Positions 23,622-32,336 of a DNA stretch of 64,000 nt are shown piece after piece. The notes beneath the pieces were generated by a model. It had not been told where the DNA came from and searched no databases. It worked only from the letters and a program-made list of their open reading frames with translations. Position numbers and translations under genes: made by a program. Within the stretch, counting starts at the first letter, position 1. Every line of letters begins with the position of its first letter. Location: NCBI RefSeq assembly GCF_009604455.1, contig NZ_WEGL01000006.1, positions 657,721-721,720 on the forward strand. The letters run 5' to 3'. This DNA is from Streptomyces sp. RB17. Its GTDB lineage: Bacteria > Actinomycetota > Actinomycetes > Streptomycetales > Streptomycetaceae.

Positions 23622-24809
23622 CTAGCCCTTGTCCGTCTTCCCCCCTTTCCCGCAGAACGCAGAATCCAGCGCTCCTGCCAACGCATCCGACGCCTTCCCG
23701 TTGTTGGACGTGTCGGCCATGGCCGTAAGACTCCGCGTTCCGTCCTTCGACGCGAAGGCATACGTGGAGTACCCCTGCACCACCCCCGTGTGCCCGTACA
23801 CCGAGACCCCGCACGCGAGATCACGCCGCCGCAGCCCCAGCCCGTACCACGTCGTGCCGTCGACCCGCGTGAAGCGTTCCATCTCCTCCAGCCGCGCCGC
23901 GGACAGCAGTCTGCCTTCGAGCAGCGCGCCGTAGAACACGTCGAGATCCCGCGCACTGGAGATGATCGCCCCGGCGCTCTGCGCCCAGGACACCGTCTGC
24001 TCGGTGGAGTCGACCAGCGGCTCGCCCGCCTTGTCCGGGGTGAGGTATCCGCGGGCGTACCGGCCCGGGATCCCCGTCTCGGGATGCACATAGAACGTGT
24101 CCCGCAGCTTCAGCGGCTTGACGATGCGGTCCTCGTACTCGGTCCGCACCGAGTGCCCGGTGAGCCTCTCGATGAGCATGCCGGCCACCACGAAATTGGT
24201 GTTGGAGTAGGAGTACGCGGCGCCGGGCGCGTTGGTGCGCGGCTTCTTCAGCGAGAGGGCGACCAGCTGACGGTAGGTGAAAACCTTGTTCCGCACCGCC
24301 TCGAAGCCGGACACGCTGTCGGCGAACAGGTCGTCGGTGTAGTCGTACAGGCCGCTGCGATGACTCAGCAGCTGGCGCACCGTGATGCGGTCGTCCGGCA
24401 GCAGCCTGGGCAGATAGCGGTTGACCGGCGCGTCGAGCGCCAGCAGTCGTTCGTCGGCGAGCTGCAGCAGGACGACGGCCGAGAAGGTCTTGGTGATGCT
24501 GCCGACGCGGAACCGGTCGCCGGCACCGATGGCCCGTCGTGTGCTCAGGTCGGCGAGTCCGCTGGTCGCCTCGTACGTCCGGCCGTGGTCGTCGATGCGG
24601 GCCAGGGCGCCCGGCGCGCCCCGCGCCACCGCGGACCGCAGCGCCGCGGCGAGGCCCGCGGTGTCGGGTGCCGGCAGCGCCGCCCGCGGAGCCGCGGGCC
24701 GGGCGTCCGGCCTTTCCGTCTGCTCCGTCGCGGCCCACGCCGGGCCCACGAGGAGCGACAGCGCGACCGCCCCGAGAACCGCGCCCCGCCCCGTCGTTGC
24801 CGAGACCAT
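23622..24809 (-). CDS. Secreted serine hydrolase, class C beta-lactamase / DD-carboxypeptidase family
   Basis: A 395-residue exported enzyme. The signal peptide is at the N-terminus (MVSATTGRGAVLGAVALSLL, cleavage near AWAATEQ). The active-site Ser-x-x-Lys is FRVGSITKTFS, the Tyr-x-Asn motif is YSYSNTNFVVAGML, and the third motif is VYGHTGVVQGY (HTG). It probably hydrolyses D-Ala-D-Ala peptides or esters outside the membrane. ATG 24809 was chosen because the signal peptide starts there. The last residues are Lys/Gly rich (CGKGGKTDKG). Confidence 0.88.
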   Translation of the reverse strand: MVSATTGRGAVLGAVALSLLVGPAWAATEQTERPDARPAAPRAALPAPDTAGLAAALRSAVARGAPGALARIDDHGRTYEATSGLADLSTRRAIGAGDRFRVGSITKTFSAVVLLQLADERLLALDAPVNRYLPRLLPDDRITVRQLLSHRSGLYDYTDDLFADSVSGFEAVRNKVFTYRQLVALSLKKPRTNAPGAAYSYSNTNFVVAGMLIERLTGHSVRTEYEDRIVKPLKLRDTFYVHPETGIPGRYARGYLTPDKAGEPLVDSTEQTVSWAQSAGAIISSARDLDVFYGALLEGRLLSAARLEEMERFTRVDGTTWYGLGLRRRDLACGVSVYGHTGVVQGYSTYAFASKDGTRSLTAMADTSNNGKASDALAGALDSAFCGKGGKTDKG

Positions 24810-25128
24810 CCGCCACCCGCCTTCAGCGTTCCGAGGAGATACGAGGTGTGATGCGACATCGGTCACATTCCGGCCTTGGAACCTAGGGGATCGAGTCCAC
24901 GTCTCCACAGCCGACACACAGTTGGTCAGTCAGTGATCACTCTGTGGCGCGCATATGTAAAGGATTGTCATAGAAGGTCGCGAAATCGATCATTCCGTCT
25001 TTACGTGGACATGACTGATCCGTAAGGGTTGCGCCTTGGGGCCCGACCAGCCCCCGTGACGCGGAACAGCGTCACGTGCCAAGGCGGTTGGTGATCCCGG
25101 CTGCCTTCGAACGAAGGAACACTGACCC
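24810..25128. other. Divergent intergenic region with AT-rich promoter area
   Basis: This 319-bp gap serves the serine hydrolase (left) and the M4 peptidase (right). It contains a palindrome AGTGATCACT (24932-24941). It also has a possible promoter TTGTCA (24965-24970) with GATCAT 17 nt later, in an unusually AT-rich stretch from 24945 to 25020. GAAGGAAC lies before the TTG start at 25129. No reading frame worth calling is present. Confidence 0.35.
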
Positions 25129-26913
25129 TTGCGTAGACCCCACATACGCAGCGTCGCCGTCGCCATCGCGGTGACGACCGCTGCCACGGGCCTGGCCGGA
25201 ACGGCCTTCGCGGGTCCCTCCACGGGGGTGGAGCGGTCCTCGGCGTCCGCCACCACGAACGCCACGGCGGTGGTCGAGGCGGCGCGCACCGCGGCCTTCG
25301 CCCACGCCTCGGCGACCGGCGTCTCCCAGGGCGACGAACTGCACGCGCAGGACGTGATGCTCGACCCCGAGGGCGCCCGGCACGTCCGGTTCGTCCGCAC
25401 GCACGACGGCATGCCCGTGCTCGGCGGCGACCTCATCGTCCACCTCGACCACAAGCTGGCCTACACCGGCGTGACCCGCGCCGCCGGTCACGCCGTCGAG
25501 CCGGCCAGCACCAAGGCCAAGCTGAGCGCGGACCAGGCCGCCGCCAAGGCCGCCCAGGCCGCCAAGGGCGACGCGGGCACCGCCCAGCTCGTCGTCGACG
25601 CGCGCGGCGGGTCCTCCGCCCTCGCCTACCAGGTGACCGTGACCGACCAGAACGGCACCAGCACCGTCGTCATCGACGCCGTCACCGGCAAGGTGCGCAG
25701 CAACACGCCCGACAGCGACGAGTTCCTGTCGCCGAAGGTGCTGGAGAGCCTGCGCAGGCACGGCGAGACCATCGACCCGGCCACCGGCGCCGCCTCTGCC
25801 GCCCCCGAGTCGCTCCTCGGCTCCGGCGTCTCCGGCGCCACGCGGTACCCGTCGGCCGCCAAGGGCACCGGCAAGACCCTCTTCGTGGGCAACGTGGGCC
25901 TGACCACCACGGCGACCTCGCGCGGCCACTACCAGCTCAAGGACCCGAGCCGGTACGGCACCGAGACGCGCGACGCCAAGGGCTCGTACACGGAGAAGTT
26001 CGGCTCGGGCACGAAGTTCACCGGCACGACCAACGTGTGGGGCAACGGCACGACCGGCAACCGTGCCAGCGCCGCCGCGGACGCCCAGTACGGCATCACC
26101 AAGACCCTGGACTTCTACAAGAGCACCTTCGGGCGCAAGGGCATAGCCAACAACAGCAAGGCCGCCCAGGGCATGGTCCACTGGGGCAAGAAGGTCGCGA
26201 ACGCCTTCTGGGACCCGACCTGCAACTGCATGCTGTACGGCGACGGCGACGGCCAGATGTTCAAGAAGCCGCTCGTCGTCCTCGACGTCACCGGCCACGA
26301 GCTGACCCACGGCGTGGTGGACGCCACCGCCAAGCTGGAGCCGACCTACGTCGACTCCCAGGGCAACCAGTACGGCGAGCCCGGCGCGCTGAACGAGTCG
26401 CTCGCCGACATCTTCGGCTCCAACGTGGAGTTCTACGCCAAGAACTCCAAGGACACGCCGGACTACCTGATCGGCGAGAAGCTGGGCCTCGCGCAGAAGT
26501 TCCTGCGCCGCCTCGACCACCCCTCGCTCGACAAGCTCGAGGGCACGATCGACTACTGGTCGCCGGCCGTGTACGACACCGAGGTGCACGCCGGGTCCGG
26601 TGTCTCCTCGCACGCCTACTACCTCCTCGCGGAGGGCAGCGGCAGCAAGACGATCAACGGGGTCACGTACAACTCGCCGACCTACGACCACTCCACGGTC
26701 AAGGGGATCGGCCGCACCAAGGCCACCGCGATCTTCTACCGTGCGCTCACCCGCTACATGGTCTCCACGACCGACTTCCACGACGCGCGCGTCGCGACGC
26801 TGAAGGCGGCCAAGGACCTGTACGGCGCGAACAGCACCGAGTACAAGACGGTGGACAAGGCGTGGGCCGAGGTCAACGTCACCGCCGCCAACACGCCGGC
26901 CGCCCGTCACTGA
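25129..26913 (+). CDS. Secreted M4-family (thermolysin-like) neutral metalloprotease
   Basis: A 594-residue preproenzyme. The signal peptide is MRRPHIRSVAVAIAVTTAAT, ending near AFAGPS. A propeptide of the FTP/PepSY type (HVRFVRTHDGMPVLGGDLIV...VIDAVTGKV) reaches about residue 240. The catalytic domain has the zinc motif HELTH (near residue 390), the third ligand in GALNESLADIFGS, and the late His in EVHAGSGVSSHAYYLLAEG. It digests extracellular protein. The start is a TTG at 25129 with AAGGA about 10 nt upstream. A strong hairpin terminator follows at 26932. Confidence 0.93.
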   Translation: MRRPHIRSVAVAIAVTTAATGLAGTAFAGPSTGVERSSASATTNATAVVEAARTAAFAHASATGVSQGDELHAQDVMLDPEGARHVRFVRTHDGMPVLGGDLIVHLDHKLAYTGVTRAAGHAVEPASTKAKLSADQAAAKAAQAAKGDAGTAQLVVDARGGSSALAYQVTVTDQNGTSTVVIDAVTGKVRSNTPDSDEFLSPKVLESLRRHGETIDPATGAASAAPESLLGSGVSGATRYPSAAKGTGKTLFVGNVGLTTTATSRGHYQLKDPSRYGTETRDAKGSYTEKFGSGTKFTGTTNVWGNGTTGNRASAAADAQYGITKTLDFYKSTFGRKGIANNSKAAQGMVHWGKKVANAFWDPTCNCMLYGDGDGQMFKKPLVVLDVTGHELTHGVVDATAKLEPTYVDSQGNQYGEPGALNESLADIFGSNVEFYAKNSKDTPDYLIGEKLGLAQKFLRRLDHPSLDKLEGTIDYWSPAVYDTEVHAGSGVSSHAYYLLAEGSGSKTINGVTYNSPTYDHSTVKGIGRTKATAIFYRALTRYMVSTTDFHDARVATLKAAKDLYGANSTEYKTVDKAWAEVNVTAANTPAARH

Positions 26914-26931
26914 CGCAGCCGCCGCACCACC

Positions 26932-26958
26932 GGATGCCCCGCCTCGCGCGGGGCATCC
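26932..26958 (+). terminator. Hairpin terminator after the M4 peptidase
   Basis: GGATGCCCCGC (26932-26942) pairs perfectly with GCGGGGCATCC (26948-26958) over an 11-bp stem with a 5-nt loop, 18 bp after the stop codon. There is no T-tract, as usual in Streptomyces. Confidence 0.8.
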
Positions 26959-27392
26959 GCATGTTCCGGTGCGGCCCGGATCACCTCAACCGCCTCCGGG
27001 GCTCCCGGCCGTGCGGGCGACCGCTTCCGCCACGGAACCGGGACAGCGCCCGCGCCCGACCGCCGGCCTGATGTGCCGGTCGCCGCGTCCTACCCGCACG
27101 GATCGCCAAGCCCGGCCTTCTGGAGGAGTGGATGTGCCCCGGTCGGCCTCCCCGGCGACCGCCCGCGTCCCGCCCGCCCCTCGGCGGACGGCGATATGGG
27201 GGCGTCTGCCCGATGGCCGGGGCCGGCCCGGGCCGCTCGCCGGGCCCTGCTGCCGCCCGCACCGAACCGGACCGGCCCCGAGATGCATGTTGGCGGCGGT
27301 GGCGGGACCATGACCTGCGTGGGCTACGCAGGCACGTCCCGGACGGACCGCGTGCGACCCGGCGGGTCCGTCACGCTTCGGGGCCTCGTGTG
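26959..27392. other. Intergenic stretch before the SGNH hydrolase
   Basis: I see no convincing gene here. A GGAGGAG ribosome-site-like sequence stands before an ATG at 27132, and that frame runs into the hydrolase. The 87 extra codons would be Arg/Pro-rich and would bury the signal peptide, so I do not accept it as the start. The rest looks like leader or spacer DNA. Confidence 0.4.
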
Positions 27393-28610
27393 ATGACCGG
27401 CCGGTTCGGACGCGTCCGCCGCGTCGCCGCCGCCCTGCTCACGGCCGTCGTCTGCCAGTCCGCGCCCGCCCGGGCGGCCGCCCTGCCCGCCACCGCCGAG
27501 CACGCCTCCGGGGTCGTCACCTGGGCGGCGAGCGCCGACCGCATGGGCGAGGGCACCGCCGGACAGGGCTACCGGCTGATCGTGCACACCAGCGTCGGCG
27601 GCGACGACCTGCGCGTCCGGCTGAGCAACGCCTTCGGCGACCGGCCGCTCACCGTCGACAGCGTCTACGCCGGAGTGCGCGGCGCGGGAGCCGCCCTGCG
27701 GCCGGGCAGCAACCGGCGGCTGACCTTCGGTGGCGTCCCCACGGTCACCGTCCCGGCGGGCGCCACCGCCTGGAGCGACCCGCTGCACCGCCGACTGAGC
27801 GCCGGCACCGATCTGGCGGTCAGCCTGCACACCCCGGCCGCGGCAGGCCCGGCGACCGGCCACTGGCTGGCGATGCAGACCTCCTACACCGGCCGGGGCG
27901 ACCACACCGCCGAGGAGAGCGGCACCAACTGGACGCAGACCACGGGCTCCTGGTGGTACCTCGACGCCGTGTCCGTACGGCCGTCCCTCGGCGCCACCGG
28001 AGCTGTCGTCGCGCTCGGCGACTCCATCACCGACGGCTGGCACTCCACCGCGGACCTGGACCGCCGCTGGACCGACTACCTGGCCCGGCGCCTGAACACG
28101 GCCCACGCGCCCGTCCGAGGCGTCGCCGACGAAGGCATCTCGGGCAACCAGGTGCTCGCCGACGGCGCCGGGCAGAGTGCCCTGAACCGGCTGGACCGGG
28201 ACGTGCTGTCCCTGCCCGGTGTGCGCACCGTCTTCCTCTTCGAGGGCGTGAACGACCTCAAGGCGCACACCGGCGTCACCGCGCAGGACCTGATCGCCGG
28301 GTACCGGAGGATCGCCGAGCGGGTGCACGCGGCGGGAAAGTGCGTGGCCGCCGCCACGATCGGCCCCTTCGAGGGCCGGCCCGAATGGGACCCGGCCGCC
28401 GAGGCCGTACGCCGGGCAGTGAACCGGTTCCTCCGCACCAGCGGCGAGTTCGACGCGGTCACCGACTTCGACCGCACCCTGCGCAGCCCCCACGACTCGG
28501 CACGTCTGCTGCCGTTCCTCGACGGTGGTGACCACCTCCACCCCGACGACAAGGGCATGCGGGCGCTCGCCGACACCGTCGGCCCCGGCAGCCTCGACTG
28601 CACCCGCTGA
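27393..28610 (+). CDS. Secreted SGNH/GDSL hydrolase
   Basis: A 405-residue exported esterase-like enzyme. The signal peptide is MTGRFGRVRRVAAALLTAVV, ending near ARAAALP. A beta-sandwich-like first half (VVTWAASADRMG, VRLSNAFGDRPLTV) is followed by the SGNH domain from about residue 205. Block I is VVALGDSITDGWHS, block II has Gly in EGISGNQVL, block III has Asn in LFEGVNDLKAH, and block V has Asp/His in FLDGGDHLHPDDKGM. Similar Streptomyces enzymes are lipases or carbohydrate esterases; the substrate is not certain. Confidence 0.88.
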   Translation: MTGRFGRVRRVAAALLTAVVCQSAPARAAALPATAEHASGVVTWAASADRMGEGTAGQGYRLIVHTSVGGDDLRVRLSNAFGDRPLTVDSVYAGVRGAGAALRPGSNRRLTFGGVPTVTVPAGATAWSDPLHRRLSAGTDLAVSLHTPAAAGPATGHWLAMQTSYTGRGDHTAEESGTNWTQTTGSWWYLDAVSVRPSLGATGAVVALGDSITDGWHSTADLDRRWTDYLARRLNTAHAPVRGVADEGISGNQVLADGAGQSALNRLDRDVLSLPGVRTVFLFEGVNDLKAHTGVTAQDLIAGYRRIAERVHAAGKCVAAATIGPFEGRPEWDPAAEAVRRAVNRFLRTSGEFDAVTDFDRTLRSPHDSARLLPFLDGGDHLHPDDKGMRALADTVGPGSLDCTR

Positions 28611-28661
28611 CCGGACCTTCCGGCCGCCACGGTCGGAGCAACCACCCGGGCCGTCAGCGAC

Positions 28662-29024
28662 TCAACCCCGCAACGTCTCCGCCCAGTTGGCCGGCACCCG
28701 CCCGGCAGGGCCCGGCACCGGCTGGCCGGCGGGATGACTGACGGGCGGCGCCAGCTCCGGACCCGAGGCGTACAACTCATCCGTCGCGTAGTCCCAGAAC
28801 CACTCCTCGCCCGGCTCGAAGCTACGGATCACCGGATGCCCCGTGGCGTGGTAATGCGCGGTGGCGTGCTTCGCGGGAGAGTCGTCGCAGCACCCGATGT
28901 GGCCGCACTGCGCGCACCGGCGCAGATGGAACCACCAGCCGCCGGCCTCCTCGCACTCCACACAGCCGGGGCCACTGGGCGGGACGCCCGGGTCGATCGC
29001 ATGGGCCTTGTCGCTGGTGCTCAT
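28662..29024 (-). CDS. UBP-type zinc-finger protein
   Basis: A 120-residue protein with a zinc-binding module like the ubiquitin-protease UBP finger. The ligands are C21 and C24 (CVEC), C37 and C40 (RCAQCGHIGCC), and H53, H57 and H63 in KHATAHYHATGHPVIRSF. EEWFWDYATDEL follows, as in eukaryotic UBP fingers. The C-terminal 40 residues are Pro-rich. It is the last gene of the operon and its ATG overlaps the histidine kinase stop (ATGA, 29021-29024). In bacteria such domains are known beside redox and signalling proteins; the ligand here is unknown. Confidence 0.82.
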   Translation of the reverse strand: MSTSDKAHAIDPGVPPSGPGCVECEEAGGWWFHLRRCAQCGHIGCCDDSPAKHATAHYHATGHPVIRSFEPGEEWFWDYATDELYASGPELAPPVSHPAGQPVPGPAGRVPANWAETLRG

Positions 29025-30490
29025 ACGGCTTCCTCCGCTCGCTCGAGGGATGTGTCCGGCGTTTCGGCGGTCAACGGCAGGACGACCTGGAAACGGGTGT
29101 CACCGGGCACCGACTCCACGCGCAGGCTCCCGTGGTGCTTGTTGACGACGATCCGCCAGGAGATGTCCAGGCCCAGCCCGGTGCCCTCGCCGACCGGTTT
29201 GGTGGTGAAGAACGGATCGAAGATCCGGTCCTTGATCTCGGGCGGGACACCGGGCCCGGTGTCCCGGAACTCCACCAGCAGCCGCTCGTGGTCGAGCGCG
29301 GTCCGCACGGTCAACGTGCCCGTGCCGCCCGCGCCGTTGATGGCGGACACCGCGTTGTCGATCAGGTTCGTCCACACCTGGTTCAGCTCCGCCGGATAGG
29401 CGGGCACCGGCGGGAGCGTGCGGTCGTACTCCTTCACGACATGGACACCGGCACCGATCTTGCCGGACAGCATCAGCAGGGTGCTGTCGAGGAGTTCGTG
29501 CACGTCCACCACGCGGTACGGGGCCCGGTCCAGCTGCGAGTACTGCTTGGCTGCGTCGACGAGGTGCGAGATCCGGGTGGTGGAGTCCTCGATCTCGGTC
29601 ATCAACAGCTCTGTCTCGATGGTGTAGTTGAGCCAGCCGATCGCCCCGGGAAGGATCTCCTCGTCCACGGCGGCCGCGACCTGCTCCAGCCAGTCGACGT
29701 CGAGTCCGGCCTGCACGAAGGTCGGCGCCAGCTGCCAGCCCTGGCCGATGTCGTGGTCCTCCAGCCAGTCGGTGAGCATGTCCTCCCGATCGGCCGCCTC
29801 CATCGGACTGAGCACCGGGGCCTTGGCGACGCGTTCGGCGGTGCGCTCCTGGATCTCGATCAGACTCGCCAACTGATCCCGGGAGAAGGGGCCTTCGGCG
29901 ATCACGGCGAGCTTGCGCCGCATCTTGGCGACCCGCTCGCGCAGCGTGGCGGTGGCCCGGACCGCTGCCGCCGCCGGGTTGTTCAGCTCGTGCGTGAGCC
30001 CGGCCGACAGCGAGCCCAGCGCCAGCAGCCGCTCCTGCTGGCCGATCGCCGCCTGGGTGCGTTTCGACCCGAAGAACAGGCCCTCCAGCAGATGCACGGC
30101 CATCGGGAACCACTCGGTCATGACGTCCGCGAAGATGTCCGCCGGCAGCACGAAGAACCGCGTCGGCTCCGTCACCCGCATCGAGTTGTTGTAGACCTGC
30201 CGCACCCGGTCGCCGATGTACGCCTGCATCGCACCCGCGTACACCCCGCGCTGCGAGCTGCGGGTGACCTCCACGTCGTCGCCGCCGACCCGGCGGGACA
30301 TCACCACCGTGCCCTCGAGCATCACGAAGAAGCAGGTGGCCGGATCGCCCTCGGTGTACACCGGGCCGGGCTGGAACAGCTCGATCCGCCCCTCGCTGCA
30401 CAACCGGCCCAGCTGTTCGGGGCTCAGCTTCTCGAAGAGGAACAGCGAGCCGATCTCCTTGGGACTGCACGGCATGATCTGCCCGCTCAT
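29021..30490 (-). CDS. Sensor histidine kinase with N-terminal cyclic-nucleotide-binding domain
   Basis: A 489-residue soluble kinase. Residues ~10-130 form a Crp-like cNMP domain (LFLFEKLSPEQLGRLC, GDPATCFFVMLEGTVVMSRR). The H-box is LGSLSAGLTHELNNPAAAAV near residue 165. The ATPase has NLIDNAVSAINGAGG (N box), DTGPGVPPEIKDRIFDPFF (G1/F) and GEGTGLGLDIS (G2). No transmembrane segments are present, so it senses a cytoplasmic cue. It sits between a response-regulator/flavoprotein fusion upstream and a UBP zinc finger downstream, so phosphotransfer to that regulator is likely. The ATG overlaps the stop of a 19-codon micro-ORF. Confidence 0.9.
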   Translation of the reverse strand: MSGQIMPCSPKEIGSLFLFEKLSPEQLGRLCSEGRIELFQPGPVYTEGDPATCFFVMLEGTVVMSRRVGGDDVEVTRSSQRGVYAGAMQAYIGDRVRQVYNNSMRVTEPTRFFVLPADIFADVMTEWFPMAVHLLEGLFFGSKRTQAAIGQQERLLALGSLSAGLTHELNNPAAAAVRATATLRERVAKMRRKLAVIAEGPFSRDQLASLIEIQERTAERVAKAPVLSPMEAADREDMLTDWLEDHDIGQGWQLAPTFVQAGLDVDWLEQVAAAVDEEILPGAIGWLNYTIETELLMTEIEDSTTRISHLVDAAKQYSQLDRAPYRVVDVHELLDSTLLMLSGKIGAGVHVVKEYDRTLPPVPAYPAELNQVWTNLIDNAVSAINGAGGTGTLTVRTALDHERLLVEFRDTGPGVPPEIKDRIFDPFFTTKPVGEGTGLGLDISWRIVVNKHHGSLRVESVPGDTRFQVVLPLTAETPDTSLERAEEAV

Positions 30491-30546
30491 GACTGCTCCA
30501 GACCGTCCGACTGTGCCAAATCGTTCGACTGTTCCCGATCGTTCAT
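30487..30546 (-). CDS. 19-codon micro-ORF linking the flavoprotein and kinase genes
   Basis: The ATG at 30546 overlaps the TGA of the upstream gene and the TGA at 30487-30489 overlaps the ATG of the kinase gene, so both junctions are ATGA. The peptide is MNDREQSNDLAQSDGLEQS. It is built from about four 18-20-bp tandem units containing CAGTC, and its end (LEQS) repeats the end of the upstream flavoprotein (YLEQS). It may simply keep ribosomes moving between the two genes. Whether it makes a stable peptide is unknown. Confidence 0.5.
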   Translation of the reverse strand: MNDREQSNDLAQSDGLEQS

Positions 30547-32219
30547 GACTGTTCCAGGTACCGGTGGACGAGCATCACGGCCATGGCTCCCTCTCCGACG
30601 GCGGACGCGACCCGCTTGGCGGACTCGGCGCGGGCGTCACCCGCCACGAACACGCCGGGGACGCTGGTCTCCAGGTGGTACGGCGGCCGGTCCAGCTCCC
30701 AGCCGGCCGGCGGCCGCCCGTCGGGGGTCAGATCGGGCCCGGCGAGGATGAACCCGCGCTCGTCGCGCAGCACCGCGTCGCCCAGCCAGTCGGTCAGCGG
30801 GGCGGCACCGATGAACACGAACATCCACTGCGCTTCGACCCGTTCGCTCTCCCCCGTCACGGTGTGACGCAGCGTCAGCTGCTCCAGGTGGTCCACGCCG
30901 TGCGCCGAGTCCACCACGGTGTACGGGCGCACCGAGATGTTCGGCGCCTCGTTGATCTGCTGGATCAGGTAGTGGGACATCGACGCCGACAGGTCCGCGC
31001 CGCGCACCAGCAGTGTCACCGACTTCGCGCCCCGGGACAGGTACATCGCCGCCTGGCCCGCCGAGTTGGCGCCGCCGACGATGTAGATGTCCTGCCCCTG
31101 GCACGCGGCGGCCTCGGTCAGCGCCGAGCCGTAGAACACCCCGCAGCCGGTCAGATCGACGCAGCCGGCCGCCTCGAGCTGCCGGTACTGCACACCGGTC
31201 GCGAGGATCACGCTGTGCGCGGCGATCGCCGAGCCGTCCGCGAACCGTACGACCCGGGCGGCGCCGTTGACCTCGAGTCCCGTCACCTCGCGGGCGGTCA
31301 GGATCTCCGCGCCGAACTTGGCCGCCTGCCGGCGCGCCCGGTCGGTGAGCTGGGCGCCGGAGACCCCGTCGGGGAAGCCCAGATAGTTCTCGATCCGGGA
31401 GCTCTGGCCCGCCTGCCCGCCGGTCGCCGACCGCTCCACCAGCACGGTCCTGAGCCCCTCGGAGGCGCCGTACACCGCCGCGCCGAGCCCGGCCGGCCCG
31501 CCGCCGATCACGATCAGGTCGTAGAAGTCGGCCGTCGGCGTGGTCGCAAGACCCACCCGCGCGGCCAGTTCCGGCGCCTCGGGCTCGACCAGCGTGGTGC
31601 CGTCCGGCGTGATCACCAGCGGCAGCCGCCGCCCGTCCTGCCCGGCGGCCGCCAGCAGCCGCTGTCCCTCGGGCTCCTCCACCGAGTACCAGCGGTACGG
31701 CACCTGGTTGCGGGCGAGGAACTCGCGCACGTCCGACGACCGCGCCGACCAGCGGTGCCCGACGACCTTGGTGCTGGGCACGGGCCGGTAGGCGCTGCTG
31801 CGCCAGGCCTGGAGCAGGTCGTCCAGGACCGGGTAGAGCTTCTCCTCCGGCGGATCCCAGGGCTTGAGCAGATAGTGGTCCAGATCGACCACGTTGATCG
31901 CGTCGATCGCCGCGTTGGTGTCCGCGTACGCGGTCAGCAGCACCCTGCGCGCACCCGGGTACACGTCCAGTGCCTCTTCCAGGAACTCGATGCCGTTCAT
32001 CTGCGGCATCCGGTAGTCGGCCAGGATCACCGCCACCAGGTCGCCGCGCAGCTTCAGCTCGCGCAGGGCCTGCAGCGCGGACTCGCCCGACTCCGCGCGC
32101 ACGATCCGGTACGACTCGCCGTAGCGCCGCCGCAGATCGCGGGCGACGGCACGGGAGACCCCCGGGTCGTCGTCCACGGTCAGGATGACGGTCCGCGCTG
32201 CGTCGGCGGCCTGTGCCAT
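30543..32219 (-). CDS. Response regulator fused to thioredoxin-reductase-like FAD oxidoreductase
   Basis: A 558-residue fusion. Residues 10-135 are a receiver domain (ILTVDDDPGVSRAVA, phospho-acceptor D68 in ILADYRMPQMNG, Thr in LLTAYAD, Lys in YLLKPWD). Residues ~150-240 look like a glutaredoxin-type fold without a CxxC (VPYRWYSVEEPEGQRLL). From ~255 on is a FAD/NAD(P) domain pair (LIVIGGGPAGLGAAVYGASEG; IYIVGGANSAGQAAMYLS). The redox CxxC of true thioredoxin reductase is replaced by FYGSALTEAAAC, so it cannot reduce thioredoxin in the usual way. Phosphorylation by the adjacent kinase may control the flavoenzyme. ATG 32219 follows GGGAGAC. Confidence 0.88.
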   Translation of the reverse strand: MAQAADAARTVILTVDDDPGVSRAVARDLRRRYGESYRIVRAESGESALQALRELKLRGDLVAVILADYRMPQMNGIEFLEEALDVYPGARRVLLTAYADTNAAIDAINVVDLDHYLLKPWDPPEEKLYPVLDDLLQAWRSSAYRPVPSTKVVGHRWSARSSDVREFLARNQVPYRWYSVEEPEGQRLLAAAGQDGRRLPLVITPDGTTLVEPEAPELAARVGLATTPTADFYDLIVIGGGPAGLGAAVYGASEGLRTVLVERSATGGQAGQSSRIENYLGFPDGVSGAQLTDRARRQAAKFGAEILTAREVTGLEVNGAARVVRFADGSAIAAHSVILATGVQYRQLEAAGCVDLTGCGVFYGSALTEAAACQGQDIYIVGGANSAGQAAMYLSRGAKSVTLLVRGADLSASMSHYLIQQINEAPNISVRPYTVVDSAHGVDHLEQLTLRHTVTGESERVEAQWMFVFIGAAPLTDWLGDAVLRDERGFILAGPDLTPDGRPPAGWELDRPPYHLETSVPGVFVAGDARAESAKRVASAVGEGAMAVMLVHRYLEQS

Positions 32220-32336
32220 ACGTCTCCCACCCCGAGCCTCGATTCCACGGGTCGGTGTCGTGGGGACCACCGCACCGGTTCGAGGCCATCGTATGTTCGA
32301 TCGCCCCGGTTCGCCCTGGGATACGGCAGGCGGCGA

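Noticed and set aside
27132..27392. ATG at 27132 with a good ribosome site as an alternative SGNH hydrolase start
   Set aside because: It would add 87 Arg/Pro-rich residues ahead of a normal signal peptide. The ATG at 27393 fits a secreted enzyme better.
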